64,000 nt of DNA from Saccharopolyspora phatthalungensis (GTDB lineage Bacteria > Actinomycetota > Actinomycetes > Mycobacteriales > Pseudonocardiaceae), in assembly GCF_014203395.1 (NCBI RefSeq), contig NZ_JACHIW010000002.1, positions 1,488,001 to 1,552,000 on the forward strand, written 5' to 3'. Position 1 is the stretch's first letter. The number at the start of each line of letters is the position of its first letter. Positions 35,131 to 43,478 of the stretch are shown piece after piece. The notes beneath the pieces are model-generated. The model searched no databases, was not told where the DNA came from, and saw nothing but the letters and a program-made list of their open reading frames with translations. The translations under genes and the position numbers were made by a program.

Positions 35131-36021
35131 TCACAGCAGCCCGACAGCGGCGTCGACGGCGCCCGCGACGTCGTCGTCATGCGGATACAGCAGGGTCCGG
35201 CCGACGACGAGGCCGCGCACGTTCGGCAGTTGCAGCGCCTTGTGCCAGCGCTCTTGGGTCGCCGCCGGGTCGGTCGAAACCTCACCGCCGAGCAGGACCG
35301 TCGGCAACGTGGTGGCCTCCAGGGCGCGACCGATCTGGTCGATGTCCTCGACGACCGGCACCTTCAGCCAGGTGTGGGCCGACGTGCCGCCGAGGCCGGA
35401 GGCGATCGCGATGGAGCGGGCGACCGCCGCCGCCGAGAGGTCGTTGCGCACCTTGCCGTCGACGCGGTGCGAGATGAACGGCTCGGCCATGGCCATCAGC
35501 CCGCGCTCGGCGAGCTCGTTGATCGCATTCGCCGCGCCGTGCATGGTGTTCAGCGATCCCGGATCGCTCATGTCCAGACGCAGCAACAACTTTCCGGCAT
35601 CGAAGCGCAACCGCTCAAGGTCCGACGCGCGGTGTCCGGTGAACCGGTCATCGAGCTCGAAGGACGCCCCGGCCAGGCCGCCGCGGTTCATCGAGCCGAT
35701 GACGACCTTGTTCTCCAGCGCTCCCAGCAGCAGAAGGTCCTCAAGGATGTCGGCCGTGCCCAGCACGCCATCGACGCCCGGTCGCTGCAAGGCGACGCAC
35801 AGCCGCTCCAGCAGGTCGGCGCGGTTGGCCATCGCCAGCGGGTTGGCACCGGCGCCCAGCGCGCCGCGTGCCGGGTGGTCGGCGGCCACGATCATCATGC
35901 GGCCGTTGTCACCGAGCAGGGGTCGCCGGGACCGGGCCGCGGCCGCTTCCGCGATCGCCTCGGGCCGCGTCGCGCGCACCCAGGTGAGGTCGGTGATGCT
36001 CAGATCAGACACGGTGCTCAC
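35131..36021 (-). CDS. Cgl0158-type (beta/alpha)8 aldolase of the iol operon
   Basis: This 296-residue TIM barrel resembles the Cgl0158 group (DeoC/LacD aldolase-like) found next to iolC in Corynebacterium and other actinobacteria. Landmarks are MMIVAADHPARGALG, RPGVDGVLGTADILEDLLLLG, NKVVIGSMNRGGLAGA and ALQLPNVRGLVVGRTLLYP. It probably takes the place of IolJ, cleaving 2-deoxy-5-keto-gluconate-6-phosphate to DHAP and malonic semialdehyde; this is inferred from position and fold. The GTG at 36021 overlaps iolC; GTG 36012 is an alternative. Confidence 0.87.
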   Translation of the reverse strand: MSTVSDLSITDLTWVRATRPEAIAEAAAARSRRPLLGDNGRMMIVAADHPARGALGAGANPLAMANRADLLERLCVALQRPGVDGVLGTADILEDLLLLGALENKVVIGSMNRGGLAGASFELDDRFTGHRASDLERLRFDAGKLLLRLDMSDPGSLNTMHGAANAINELAERGLMAMAEPFISHRVDGKVRNDLSAAAVARSIAIASGLGGTSAHTWLKVPVVEDIDQIGRALEATTLPTVLLGGEVSTDPAATQERWHKALQLPNVRGLVVGRTLLYPHDDDVAGAVDAAVGLL

Positions 36022-37003
36022 TTTCGTTGCCGTTCAAGCGCTTTGCGCCCGGCGATCGGGATTCGCCGGACAGCATGGCCTCGACCTCGTCCGCATAGGG
36101 CATCGCCGCCGAGCAGGCCAGGCGAGAAGCAACCAGCGCGCCGGCGGCGTTGGCGAATCGCATGGTCCGCTCCAGTTCCCAGCCCTCAAGCAGGCCGTGG
36201 CACAGCGCACCGCCGAAGGCATCCCCGGCGCCGAGCCCGTTGACCACCTCGACCGGCACCGGAGGCGCGACCACCTCCGCATCGCGGGTGCGGGCGAGCA
36301 CCCCCTTCGGGCCCTGCTTGACGACGGCGAGCTCCACGCCGATGTCCAGCAGCAGATCCGCCGCCTTCTCCGGCTCGCGGGTGCCGACCGCTCGCTCGAC
36401 CTCGTCGAGGTTTCCGACCGCCACGGTGACGTGCGGCAGTGCCGACTGGTACCAGCCGCGGGCCTCGTCGTGGTCCGGCCAGAACATCGGCCGCCAGTCC
36501 AGGTCGAACACCGTGGTGCCGCGCTTCGCCCGGTGCCGCAACGCCGCAAGCGTCGCCGAGCGACTGGGCTCCTCGGCCAATCCGGTGCCGGTCATCCAGA
36601 AGATGCGCGCCTCGGCGATCGCGTCGAAGTCCAGTTCGTCGGCGTGGATCTCCAGGTCAGGCGCCTTGGGCTGGCGGTAGAAGTACAGCGGGAAGTCGTC
36701 CGGCGGGAAGACCTCGCAGAAGGTCACCGGCGTCGGGTACTGCTCGACGGCGCTCACCCAGCGGTCGTCGACGTCGAATCCCTTGAGCGCCTGGTGGATG
36801 TACTCGCCGAACGGGTCGGCCCCGGTGCGGCTGATCACCGCGCTGCGGTGGCCGAGCCGGGCGACCGCGACCGCGACGTTGGTCGCGGTGCCGCCCAGGT
36901 ACTTCCCGAAGGACACCACCTGCGGCAGCGGCACACCGGTCTGCAGCGGGTAGATGTCAACCCCGATGCGGCCCACCGTGATGACGTCGAAGGGGCTGCT
37001 CAT
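36005..37003 (-). CDS. iolC: 5-dehydro-2-deoxygluconokinase
   Basis: This 332-residue PfkB-family kinase phosphorylates 2-deoxy-5-keto-gluconate. It shows the N-terminal sugar motif FDVITVGRIGVDIYP, GGTATNVAVAVARLG and the catalytic NGLGAGDAFGGAL, with WRPMFWPD near the centre as in IolC. ATG 37003 follows GGAGG. It heads the operon iolC, Cgl0158-type, iolB, iolD, mmsA remnant, and is divergent from the GntR gene across a 145-bp control region. Confidence 0.94.
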   Translation of the reverse strand: MSSPFDVITVGRIGVDIYPLQTGVPLPQVVSFGKYLGGTATNVAVAVARLGHRSAVISRTGADPFGEYIHQALKGFDVDDRWVSAVEQYPTPVTFCEVFPPDDFPLYFYRQPKAPDLEIHADELDFDAIAEARIFWMTGTGLAEEPSRSATLAALRHRAKRGTTVFDLDWRPMFWPDHDEARGWYQSALPHVTVAVGNLDEVERAVGTREPEKAADLLLDIGVELAVVKQGPKGVLARTRDAEVVAPPVPVEVVNGLGAGDAFGGALCHGLLEGWELERTMRFANAAGALVASRLACSAAMPYADEVEAMLSGESRSPGAKRLNGNESEHRV

Positions 37004-37084
37004 GCCAGAGACCTCCGGTGGGACTCGCGGGCCGTCGAGCGGCCGGAAAGCGTGGTGACTCCTGTCTACTCGGCGCGCGGAACA

Positions 37085-37104
37085 ACTGTCAAGACTTTGT
37101 CAGT
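37085..37104. promoter_or_regulatory. Candidate GntR operator in the iolC-gntR intergenic region
   Basis: ACTGTCAAGACTTTGTCAGT is an imperfect dyad with perfect ACTG/CAGT ends, in an AT-rich patch between the divergent iolC and gntR genes. The half TGTCAAGAC recurs as TGTCAGGAC before iolE. Confidence 0.55.
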
Positions 37105-37148
37105 ACATACTTACTTAATCAGTCCGGTGGTCTTGATACCGTAGGGGG

Positions 37149-37928
37149 GTGACCTCGACGCGCCGCCGATCCCCGGAGTCAGCATGGGATCCGGCCACCC
37201 AGATCTCCGTGGACCACCGCAGCCCGGTGCCGCTGTATTACCAGGTGGCCAGCCAGATCGAAGAAGCGATCGACTCCGGCGCCCTGCCGGTGGGCGCGCG
37301 ACTGGATAACGAGATCGAGCTTGCCGCCCGACTCGGACTGTCCCGCCCGACGATCCGGCAGGCGATCGGCTCCCTGGTCGACAAGGGCCTGGTGGTGCGC
37401 AAGCGCGGCGCGGGCACCCAGGTGGTGTTCAACCGCGTCAAGCGATCGCTGGAGCTGAGCAGCCTCTTCGACGACCTCGCCCGGATCGACCAGAAACCCA
37501 CCACGACCGTCCTCACCAACGAGGTGATCACACCCTCCGCCGAGATCGCGCACATCCTCGGGATCTCCGAGCAGGACAAGGCGCTGCACCTGGAACGGGT
37601 CCGCTATGCCCACGGCGAGCCGATCGCCCGGATGCAGAACTACCTGCCCGCGGGCCTGATCGAGCCGAAGGATGATCTGCTCGAAGAGCGCGGGCTCTAC
37701 CAGTTGCTGCGCGCCGCCGGGGTGCACCTGCACGCCGCCCACCAGACGATCGGCGCGCGGGTGGCCGCCGAGGCCGACGCCGATCTGCTCGACGAACCCG
37801 TGGGCGCACCGCTGCTGACGATGGAACGCACCACCTACGACCAAGCGGGCAAGGTCGTCGAATACGGCTCGCACGTCTATCGCGCCTCGCGCTACTCCTT
37901 CGACCTCTCCCTGCGCGGCGACTCCTGA
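37149..37928 (+). CDS. GntR/HutC-family regulator of the inositol locus
   Basis: This 259-residue regulator has an N-terminal GntR winged helix (SPVPLYYQVASQIEEAIDSG, LSRPTIRQAIGSLVDKGLV) and a C-terminal UTRA ligand domain (RVRYAHGEPIARMQNYLP, PLLTMERTTYDQAGKVVEYG). It sits between the two iol units, so it most likely represses both until an inositol breakdown product binds the UTRA domain. GTG 37149 follows AGGGGG. This role is inferred from position. Confidence 0.92.
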   Translation: MTSTRRRSPESAWDPATQISVDHRSPVPLYYQVASQIEEAIDSGALPVGARLDNEIELAARLGLSRPTIRQAIGSLVDKGLVVRKRGAGTQVVFNRVKRSLELSSLFDDLARIDQKPTTTVLTNEVITPSAEIAHILGISEQDKALHLERVRYAHGEPIARMQNYLPAGLIEPKDDLLEERGLYQLLRAAGVHLHAAHQTIGARVAAEADADLLDEPVGAPLLTMERTTYDQAGKVVEYGSHVYRASRYSFDLSLRGDS

Positions 37929-37990
37929 GACCGCGGATGCGCAACCGACATGGGGCCGATTGCGGGTCCATGTTGGTCCGCACGTAAATA

Positions 37991-38011
37991 TGTCAGGACG
38001 TTTCCTTGACA
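37991..38011. promoter_or_regulatory. Candidate GntR operator upstream of iolE
   Basis: TGTCAGGAC and the inverted TTGACA frame a 21-bp dyad (TGTCA ... TGACA with an 11-bp centre). TGTCA(A/G)GAC is shared with the site between iolC and gntR. It lies about 175 bases before the iolE start. Confidence 0.5.
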
Positions 38012-38186
38012 GGGTTGTCGCGGCGGAGAAAACTACCGGCTACCGAACAGCGACGGACTCCTCGCCTGGTCCATCGGCAGACGATCGCGCCGGGCACGCG
38101 AGTAGGTCCCGCTCGGACAACACCATTTCCCCCACCTGAACACCCGGCCGGTTCGGCACCGCCGCTCGCCGGGGGGAAGGGCATCG

Positions 38187-39101
38187 ATGAGCAACGGCAG
38201 CGCCGCCGGCAACCGCCTGCGAGTCGGATCAGCACCGGACTCCTGGGGCGTCTGGTTCCCGGAGGACGACAAGCAGACACCGTGGCACCGCTTCCTCGAT
38301 GAGGTGTCCGAAGCCGGGTACGAGTGGATCGAACTCGGCCCCTACGGATATCTGCCCACCGACCCGGAGCGACTGCGCGACGAGCTCGGCAGCCGCAACC
38401 TGACCCTGTCGGCCGGTACCTGCTTCACCGGTTTCCACCGCGGTGACGTGTGGACCGAGACCTGGGAACACGTCAAGCAGGTCGCGGAGTTGACCAGCGC
38501 GCTCGGCGCGAAGCACATCGTCGTGATCCCGGACATGTGGCGCGACCCGGCTACCGGCGAACAGCTGGAGCAGCGCGCGTTGGACACCGACGCGTGGACG
38601 GCGCTGGGCAAGGGCACCGATCGGCTCGCCAAGGCACTGCGCGAGGAGTGCGGCGTGCAACTACAGTTCCACCCGCACGCCGACAGCCACGTCGACACCC
38701 AGGAGCACGTCGAACGATTCCTGGAGATCACCGACCCGGACCTGGTCACGCTGTGCCTGGACACCGGGCACATCGCCTACTGCGGCGGCGACAACCTCGC
38801 GCTGATCGAAAAACACCCCGGCCGCATCGGCTACCTGCACCTCAAGCAGGTCGACCCGGCAGTCCTCGCCGGCGTGCGAGCCGAGGACCTGCCGTTCGGA
38901 CCCGCCGTGCGGCGCGGCGTCATGTGCGAGCCACCCGCCGGAGTGCCGGACCTGGAACCGATCATCAGGGCCACCGAGAACCTCGGCGCCGATCTGTTCG
39001 CGATCGTCGAGCAGGACCTCTATCCGGTCGACCCGGACGTGCCGCTGCCGATCGCCCGTCGCACCCGCAACTATCTGACCCGCTGCGGCGCCGGCCGTTG
39101 A
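38187..39101 (+). CDS. iolE: Inosose dehydratase (IolE) or closely related TIM-barrel
   Basis: This 304-residue AP-endonuclease-2/xylose-isomerase-like barrel dehydrates 2-keto-myo-inositol. The family start RVGSAPDSWGVWFPED is diagnostic. Metal ligands appear in LQFHPHADSHVDT, LCLDTGHIAYCGGD and IVEQDLYP. A GGGGGAAGGG lies before ATG 38187. It begins the plus-strand unit with iolG. A second, diverged IolE-like gene lies at 62973-63845. Confidence 0.9.
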   Translation: MSNGSAAGNRLRVGSAPDSWGVWFPEDDKQTPWHRFLDEVSEAGYEWIELGPYGYLPTDPERLRDELGSRNLTLSAGTCFTGFHRGDVWTETWEHVKQVAELTSALGAKHIVVIPDMWRDPATGEQLEQRALDTDAWTALGKGTDRLAKALREECGVQLQFHPHADSHVDTQEHVERFLEITDPDLVTLCLDTGHIAYCGGDNLALIEKHPGRIGYLHLKQVDPAVLAGVRAEDLPFGPAVRRGVMCEPPAGVPDLEPIIRATENLGADLFAIVEQDLYPVDPDVPLPIARRTRNYLTRCGAGR

Positions 39102-39203
39102 AGGATTGTTCTTGTGGTCATTGTGCGTAGGTGGTCACTTAGCGGCGCTTGAGTACAGCCCCTGCTCCCCAGTAGCTAAACCCTTGCGGCACAGGAGGAT
39201 TTC

Positions 39204-40223
39204 ATGAGCGACCAGGATTTACGGGTCGGTCTCATTGGCGCCGGGAGGATGGGCGCGGATCACGCCCGTCGCATCCACGAGCGAATCAGCAACGCCCGGC
39301 TGGTCGCCGTCGGTGATCCGGACATCGACCGCGCGAGGCAGGCCGCAGCGGACACCGGCGCTCGCGCCGAGCAAGACCCCTTCGAGGTGATCGGCGCGTC
39401 CGATGTGGACGCTCTGGTGATCGCCTCGCCCGGGGTGGCCCACGAGCCGCTGCTGCTGGCCGCGATCGAGCGCGGTGTCCCGGTGTTGTGCGAGAAACCG
39501 CTGACCCCGGACTCGAAATCCTCGCTGCGGGTCGTCGAAGCCGAGCAGGCGCGCGGCAAGCACCTGGTGCAGGTCGGGTTCATGCGCCGCTTCGACCCGG
39601 AATACGTCGAGCTCAAGCATCTGCTCGACAACGGTGAACTCGGCCGCGCGCTGGTGCTGCACTGCGCGCACCGCAACGCCTCGACCCCGCCCGGTTTCAC
39701 CAGCGAGATGATGATCTACGACTCGGTGGTGCACGAATTCGATACCACGCGCTGGCTGCTCGGCCAGGAGATCAGCGCCGTGTCGGTGCGGTGGCCGCGC
39801 TCGTCGGCTGCGGCACCGGAGGGCCTGATCGACCCGCAGGTGGTCACCATCGAAACCACCGGCGGCGTGCTGGCCGATGTGGAGATCTTCGTCAACTGCG
39901 GGTTCGGCTACCAGGTGCGCTGCGAAGCCGTCGGCGAACGGGGCGCCGCGCTGATCGGCGCCAGCGGTGGCCCGCTCATCCAGCAAAGCGGACGCTGGGG
40001 AGGCAACGTCACCGAGGACTTCCGGGGCCGCTTCGGCATCGCCTTCGACGAGGAGTTCCAGCGCTGGGCACATGCCGCCCGTCGGGGCGGCGTCGACCCC
40101 ACCGCCGCGAGTGCATGGGACGGCTATGCCGCCGCGGCGGCGTGCGCGGCCGGGGTGCAGGCGCAGGCCACGGGCGAACGCGCCGCGGTCGAGCTCGTCG
40201 ACCGCCCCGACTTCTACTCCTGA
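39204..40223 (+). CDS. iolG: Inositol 2-dehydrogenase (Gfo/Idh/MocA family)
   Basis: This 339-residue enzyme oxidises myo-inositol to 2-keto-inositol with NAD. It has the Rossmann motif GLIGAGRMG, the EKP motif (LCEKPLTPDS), MRRFDPEY and the catalytic Asp/His pair in YDSVVHEFDTTRWLL. An excellent AGGAGG precedes ATG 39204. With iolE it supplies the first two steps for the divergent iol operon. Confidence 0.92.
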   Translation: MSDQDLRVGLIGAGRMGADHARRIHERISNARLVAVGDPDIDRARQAAADTGARAEQDPFEVIGASDVDALVIASPGVAHEPLLLAAIERGVPVLCEKPLTPDSKSSLRVVEAEQARGKHLVQVGFMRRFDPEYVELKHLLDNGELGRALVLHCAHRNASTPPGFTSEMMIYDSVVHEFDTTRWLLGQEISAVSVRWPRSSAAAPEGLIDPQVVTIETTGGVLADVEIFVNCGFGYQVRCEAVGERGAALIGASGGPLIQQSGRWGGNVTEDFRGRFGIAFDEEFQRWAHAARRGGVDPTAASAWDGYAAAAACAAGVQAQATGERAAVELVDRPDFYS

Positions 40224-40325
40224 CCCGTCATTCGAGGAATCGCCGTAAAATCGCACTCGGCCCACACATATTCCGGTTCACGCCGCTGCTCGAATCGGGC
40301 GGAAAGTGCACATGACACAGCGAAG

Positions 40326-40359
40326 CCCCGCCCACCCCGAATACTCGGGACGGGCGGGG
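40326..40359 (+). terminator. Terminator after iolG
   Basis: CCCCGCCC plus CCCGA on the left pair with TCGGG plus GGGCGGGG on the right, with one AC/AC internal mismatch and an ATAC loop, followed by ATCTTG. It ends the iolE-iolG unit. Confidence 0.7.
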
Positions 40360-40384
40360 ATCTTGCCCGCTGACCGCCTGCACC

Positions 40385-40981
40385 TTGAACTACTGGTCAT
40401 ACCTGCTCGCCTCACAGGACAAATCCGCCCAGGCCGTGCAGCTTCTCGGGGAAGCAGGCGAGCACGTCAGAGGCTCGGCAGCCACAACGCAGGCGTGGGT
40501 CGCGGCGCGGCAAGCGGAAGAGGCCGCCCGGATCGGCGACGGCGAAACGGCCGAACGTGCGCTCGAACGTGCTTTCACCGCGTTCGACTACGCCCGCCCG
40601 CACCACGAGCGCTCGTGGACGAGCTTCTTCGGCGCGAGCAGGCTCGGCAGCCTCGCCGTTTCGTCGTACGGGCGATTGGGCCACCGCGAGACCGACTCTC
40701 TCGCCGGGTCGCTGCTCTCCGCGCTATCGCCGACCGAGACCAAGGTTCGAGCGCTCGTGGTCGCCGACCTCGCACTTTCGGCCGCAACACGGTCGGATGT
40801 CGACCGAGCTGACGAGCTGGCGGCCGAAGCCCTGCCGCTCGCCGTCCGAACCGAGGCAAGCCTCGCGCAAGATCGGCTGTGGGAACTAACCGAGGTGCTA
40901 CCGCAGGACAGCGGACGAGGCACCGCCGGAGCCCTGCGGCAGCGGGCTACGTCGGGGCTGCTCGCGAGTTCTCAGGCTTGA
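40385..40981 (+). pseudogene. C-terminal remnant of an XRE/TPR-type regulator
   Basis: The frame encodes about 198 residues of TPR-like helices (AQAVQLLGEAGEHVRG, AERALERAFTAFDYARP, ALVVADLALSAATRSDVDRADEL), similar in style to the C-terminal half of actinomycete XRE/TPR regulators. No helix-turn-helix lies upstream and the only starts are TTG or internal ones, just behind the iolG terminator. It is read as a 5'-truncated gene. Its end overlaps the convergent cutA stop by 10 bases. Confidence 0.6.
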
Positions 40982-41289
40982 GTTTCCTCGTCGACCCACG
41001 ACAAATAGGCATCACTGCCGCCGGTGATCGGCGTCGCGATGATCTCGGGCACGTCGTAGGTGTGATGCTCGTTGATGTGCTTGATCAGCGCGTCGAGCCG
41101 CCCGGCCGACGTCTTGATCTGAAGCTGCCATTCCGGGTCATCCTGAACGGCGTTCTCCCACCGGTAGAAGCTGCGGATCGGCACCACCTGCACACAGGCG
41201 CCGCCCTTCGCCTCCACGATCCCCCGCGCCAACGTGGCCGCTGCCTCTTCTGAGTCCGTCGTCGTCACAACAAGCAAGTAGTCAGCCAT
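40972..41289 (-). CDS. cutA: Divalent cation tolerance protein CutA
   Basis: This 105-residue trimer-forming protein shows CVQVVPIRSFYRWENAVQDD, EWQLQIKTS, INEHHTYDVPEIIATPITGG and YLSWVDEET, which are diagnostic for CutA. It is linked with copper tolerance and signalling, but its exact role is unsettled. ATG 41289 gives the family length; a longer frame to 41346 adds an unlikely leader. Confidence 0.93.
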   Translation of the reverse strand: MADYLLVVTTTDSEEAAATLARGIVEAKGGACVQVVPIRSFYRWENAVQDDPEWQLQIKTSAGRLDALIKHINEHHTYDVPEIIATPITGGSDAYLSWVDEETQA

Positions 41290-41748
41290 GCGATCAAGGG
41301 TATCGACCAGGCCGCCCGAGCAGACCGGGCGGAGCCGAGCCTGCACCGCCTTGTGCGCGGGGTGCCGGCGGGCCTATGGGTGTGGGCGCAGGGGGTCGTG
41401 AGGTGGCCGGTAAGCGGGGTGTCAGTGAAAGCCGGCGATAGGCTCGTGCTGCTCGTAACGCCTGGTGAGGGCGTTACGGCCTGCATTTCACCTAGTCACC
41501 GCGCCGCGTGTTCATTAACGCGCGAAAACGGCGTTGCGTGCCCGAGGTGATCTATGCCTCAACCAAGGTTCCATGAACGAGGCACCAGGCCACGAGTTCG
41601 ACTCGGTCTCACTTCGATGAGGACCAAAGCCCCAGGTTGATGCCAGCCGCCAACGGCATGACCAAGTGAGGGGTGACAACTCGCGCGATAATGCGGGCTC
41701 TGCAGGTGGGCGGACCCTCCGCATCCCGTTGCTTAGGGAGGTTTTGTC
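41290..41748. other. Intergenic region with a hairpin
   Basis: No gene is supported in these 459 bases. A 9-bp stem (CGTAACGCC, 41454-41462, with GGCGTTACG, 41470-41478) could be a terminator or leader structure. Confidence 0.45.
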
Positions 41749-42186
41749 ATGTCGAACATCGAGTCGACCAACGCCGAACAGAAACCACGATCGAATGCGT
41801 GGCAGTCGGCGCTCACTGTGGTGCAGGAGGCGGAGCCTCCCTTCATTCCGGCGGGTGCGCACGCGATGACCGTCGTTGTCGAGTTCCCGCCGGGCGACCC
41901 TGGTACCCCTCCGCATCGGCACTCCGGACCGGCCTTCGGCTATGTGCTGGACGGCGAGATGGTGTTCGAGCTCGAAGGCCAGCCGGCGCGTGTCCTCCGC
42001 GCCGGCGAGGCCTTCTGGGAACCCGGCGGCGACGTCATCCACTACCAGGACGGCAACAACCGCGGCGACATCCCGGTGCGCTTCACCGTCACCATGCTCT
42101 GCGAACCAGGCAAACCGATGCTCACCCTCGTGGACGAGGAAGAGCTCGTCCGGCGTAAGAACCGCCGGGCCCCGGGCACAGACTGA
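41749..42186 (+). CDS. Cupin-domain protein
   Basis: This 145-residue protein is a small single-domain cupin. The first motif is PPGDPGTPPHRHSGPAFGYV with metal-binding His pair and Glu, and the second is AGEAFWEPGGDVIHYQ. A GGGAGG lies before ATG 41749. It precedes an NmrA-like oxidoreductase gene by 73 bp, and the pair probably forms one unit. Substrate unknown. Confidence 0.9.
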   Translation: MSNIESTNAEQKPRSNAWQSALTVVQEAEPPFIPAGAHAMTVVVEFPPGDPGTPPHRHSGPAFGYVLDGEMVFELEGQPARVLRAGEAFWEPGGDVIHYQDGNNRGDIPVRFTVTMLCEPGKPMLTLVDEEELVRRKNRRAPGTD

Positions 42187-42259
42187 CCACTGGCTCAGCT
42201 GCACCGCACCCCGTCGTGCTCAAGACTTTCATTCTCCGAGAACAAGGAAGGTCAAAGCA

Positions 42260-42994
42260 ATGAAGATCGCTGTCATCGGTGGGACCGGGCTCATTGGATC
42301 GCAGGTAGTCAAGATCCTGAACGCGAGCGGGCACGAGGCGGTGCCGCACTCGCCGTCGACCGGTCTGGACCTGCGCAGCGGGCAAGGCTTGCGCGAGGCG
42401 CTGGCGGGAACCGACGTCGTCGTCAACCTAACGAACTCGCCGACCTTCGACGAAGCCTCGCTCGCGTTCTTCCAGGAGACCATGGACAACCTGCTGACGG
42501 CCGCCAAGGCCGCCGGCGTCGGCCACGCGGTCATCCTCTCGATCGTGGGCGTCGACCAGGTGCCGGGCTTGGCCTATTACCGCGCCAAGGTGCTGCAGGA
42601 GGACCTTCTCAAGGCTGGCCCCGTGCCGTACTCGATCGTCCGCGCCACGCAGTTCTTCGAGTTCATGGACGCGACGCTGTCCTGGACCGCCGACGAGAAC
42701 GCCGTCCGCCTGCCGGCCACGCTCCTCCAGCCCATCGCCGCGGCCGACGTCGCCCAGGCCGTGGCCGACGTCAGCCAGGGCGCGCCTCTACAGGGCACCC
42801 GCAACGTCGCCGGCCCCGAGGTCTTCGCGCTCGACGAGCTGGGCAAGATCACTCTCGCCGCCCGTGGTGACCATCGCGCCGTCGTCACCGACAACAGCGC
42901 CGGCATGTTCGCCGCCGTCTCGGGCGACGTCCTCATCGCCAAGAAGGGCACCGTCATCGCCAGGACCACCTATCGGCAGTGGCTGGCGCGCTGA
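42260..42994 (+). CDS. NAD(P)-binding NmrA/SDR-like protein
   Basis: This 244-residue atypical SDR has the motif GGTGLIGSQV at the N-terminus, the VILSIVGVDQVPGLAYYRAK segment with the YxxxK-like pair, and VPYSIVRATQFFEFM. Members act as NADPH-dependent reductases or redox sensors. AAGGAAGG precedes ATG 42260. Pairing with a cupin is common in actinomycetes; the substrate is not known. Confidence 0.9.
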   Translation: MKIAVIGGTGLIGSQVVKILNASGHEAVPHSPSTGLDLRSGQGLREALAGTDVVVNLTNSPTFDEASLAFFQETMDNLLTAAKAAGVGHAVILSIVGVDQVPGLAYYRAKVLQEDLLKAGPVPYSIVRATQFFEFMDATLSWTADENAVRLPATLLQPIAAADVAQAVADVSQGAPLQGTRNVAGPEVFALDELGKITLAARGDHRAVVTDNSAGMFAAVSGDVLIAKKGTVIARTTYRQWLAR

Positions 42995-43478
42995 CTCGGC
43001 TCGGTGACGACACAGATGCTGCGCACGCTCACGCCCGCCGCGCGGTTGAGCCACTGTGCTGGGGTGTCGGCTGTGTTGCCGGCTGGCGCGGTAATTGTCC
43101 AAACAGGACGATTCGAGTTCGGCTGCTGAAGATCTCGTCGAGGTGACGTGGGGCAGGCGGAAGCCTTTCAGGCGTGGGTGATCGCGATCCGATCGCTCGT
43201 AGCCACCGACGACCGCACCGCTGCTACTGGAACTATCACTTGACTGCCAGCGGGTCATCGGCTGGCTGTTGCTTCTCAGCCGTTCGTCGGTGTTCAAGAC
43301 CCGCGCTCCTGTTGCAGGATGTGTGCGCCGCGGCGCCGCGAGGTTCCCCAAATAGCGGCGGCACGGGACCATTTTCCGACCGATGTCCGGCAGACTCCGC
43401 GACCGCCCGATCGGAACAGACCGCTGCGCCGAACGGCCACCCCGGAACGTACAACGATCAGCATGCAGTGGAGGCGCC
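42995..43478. other. Intergenic region
   Basis: These 484 bases carry no recognisable gene or repeat. Several open frames exist but lack family text and ribosome sites. Confidence 0.5.
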
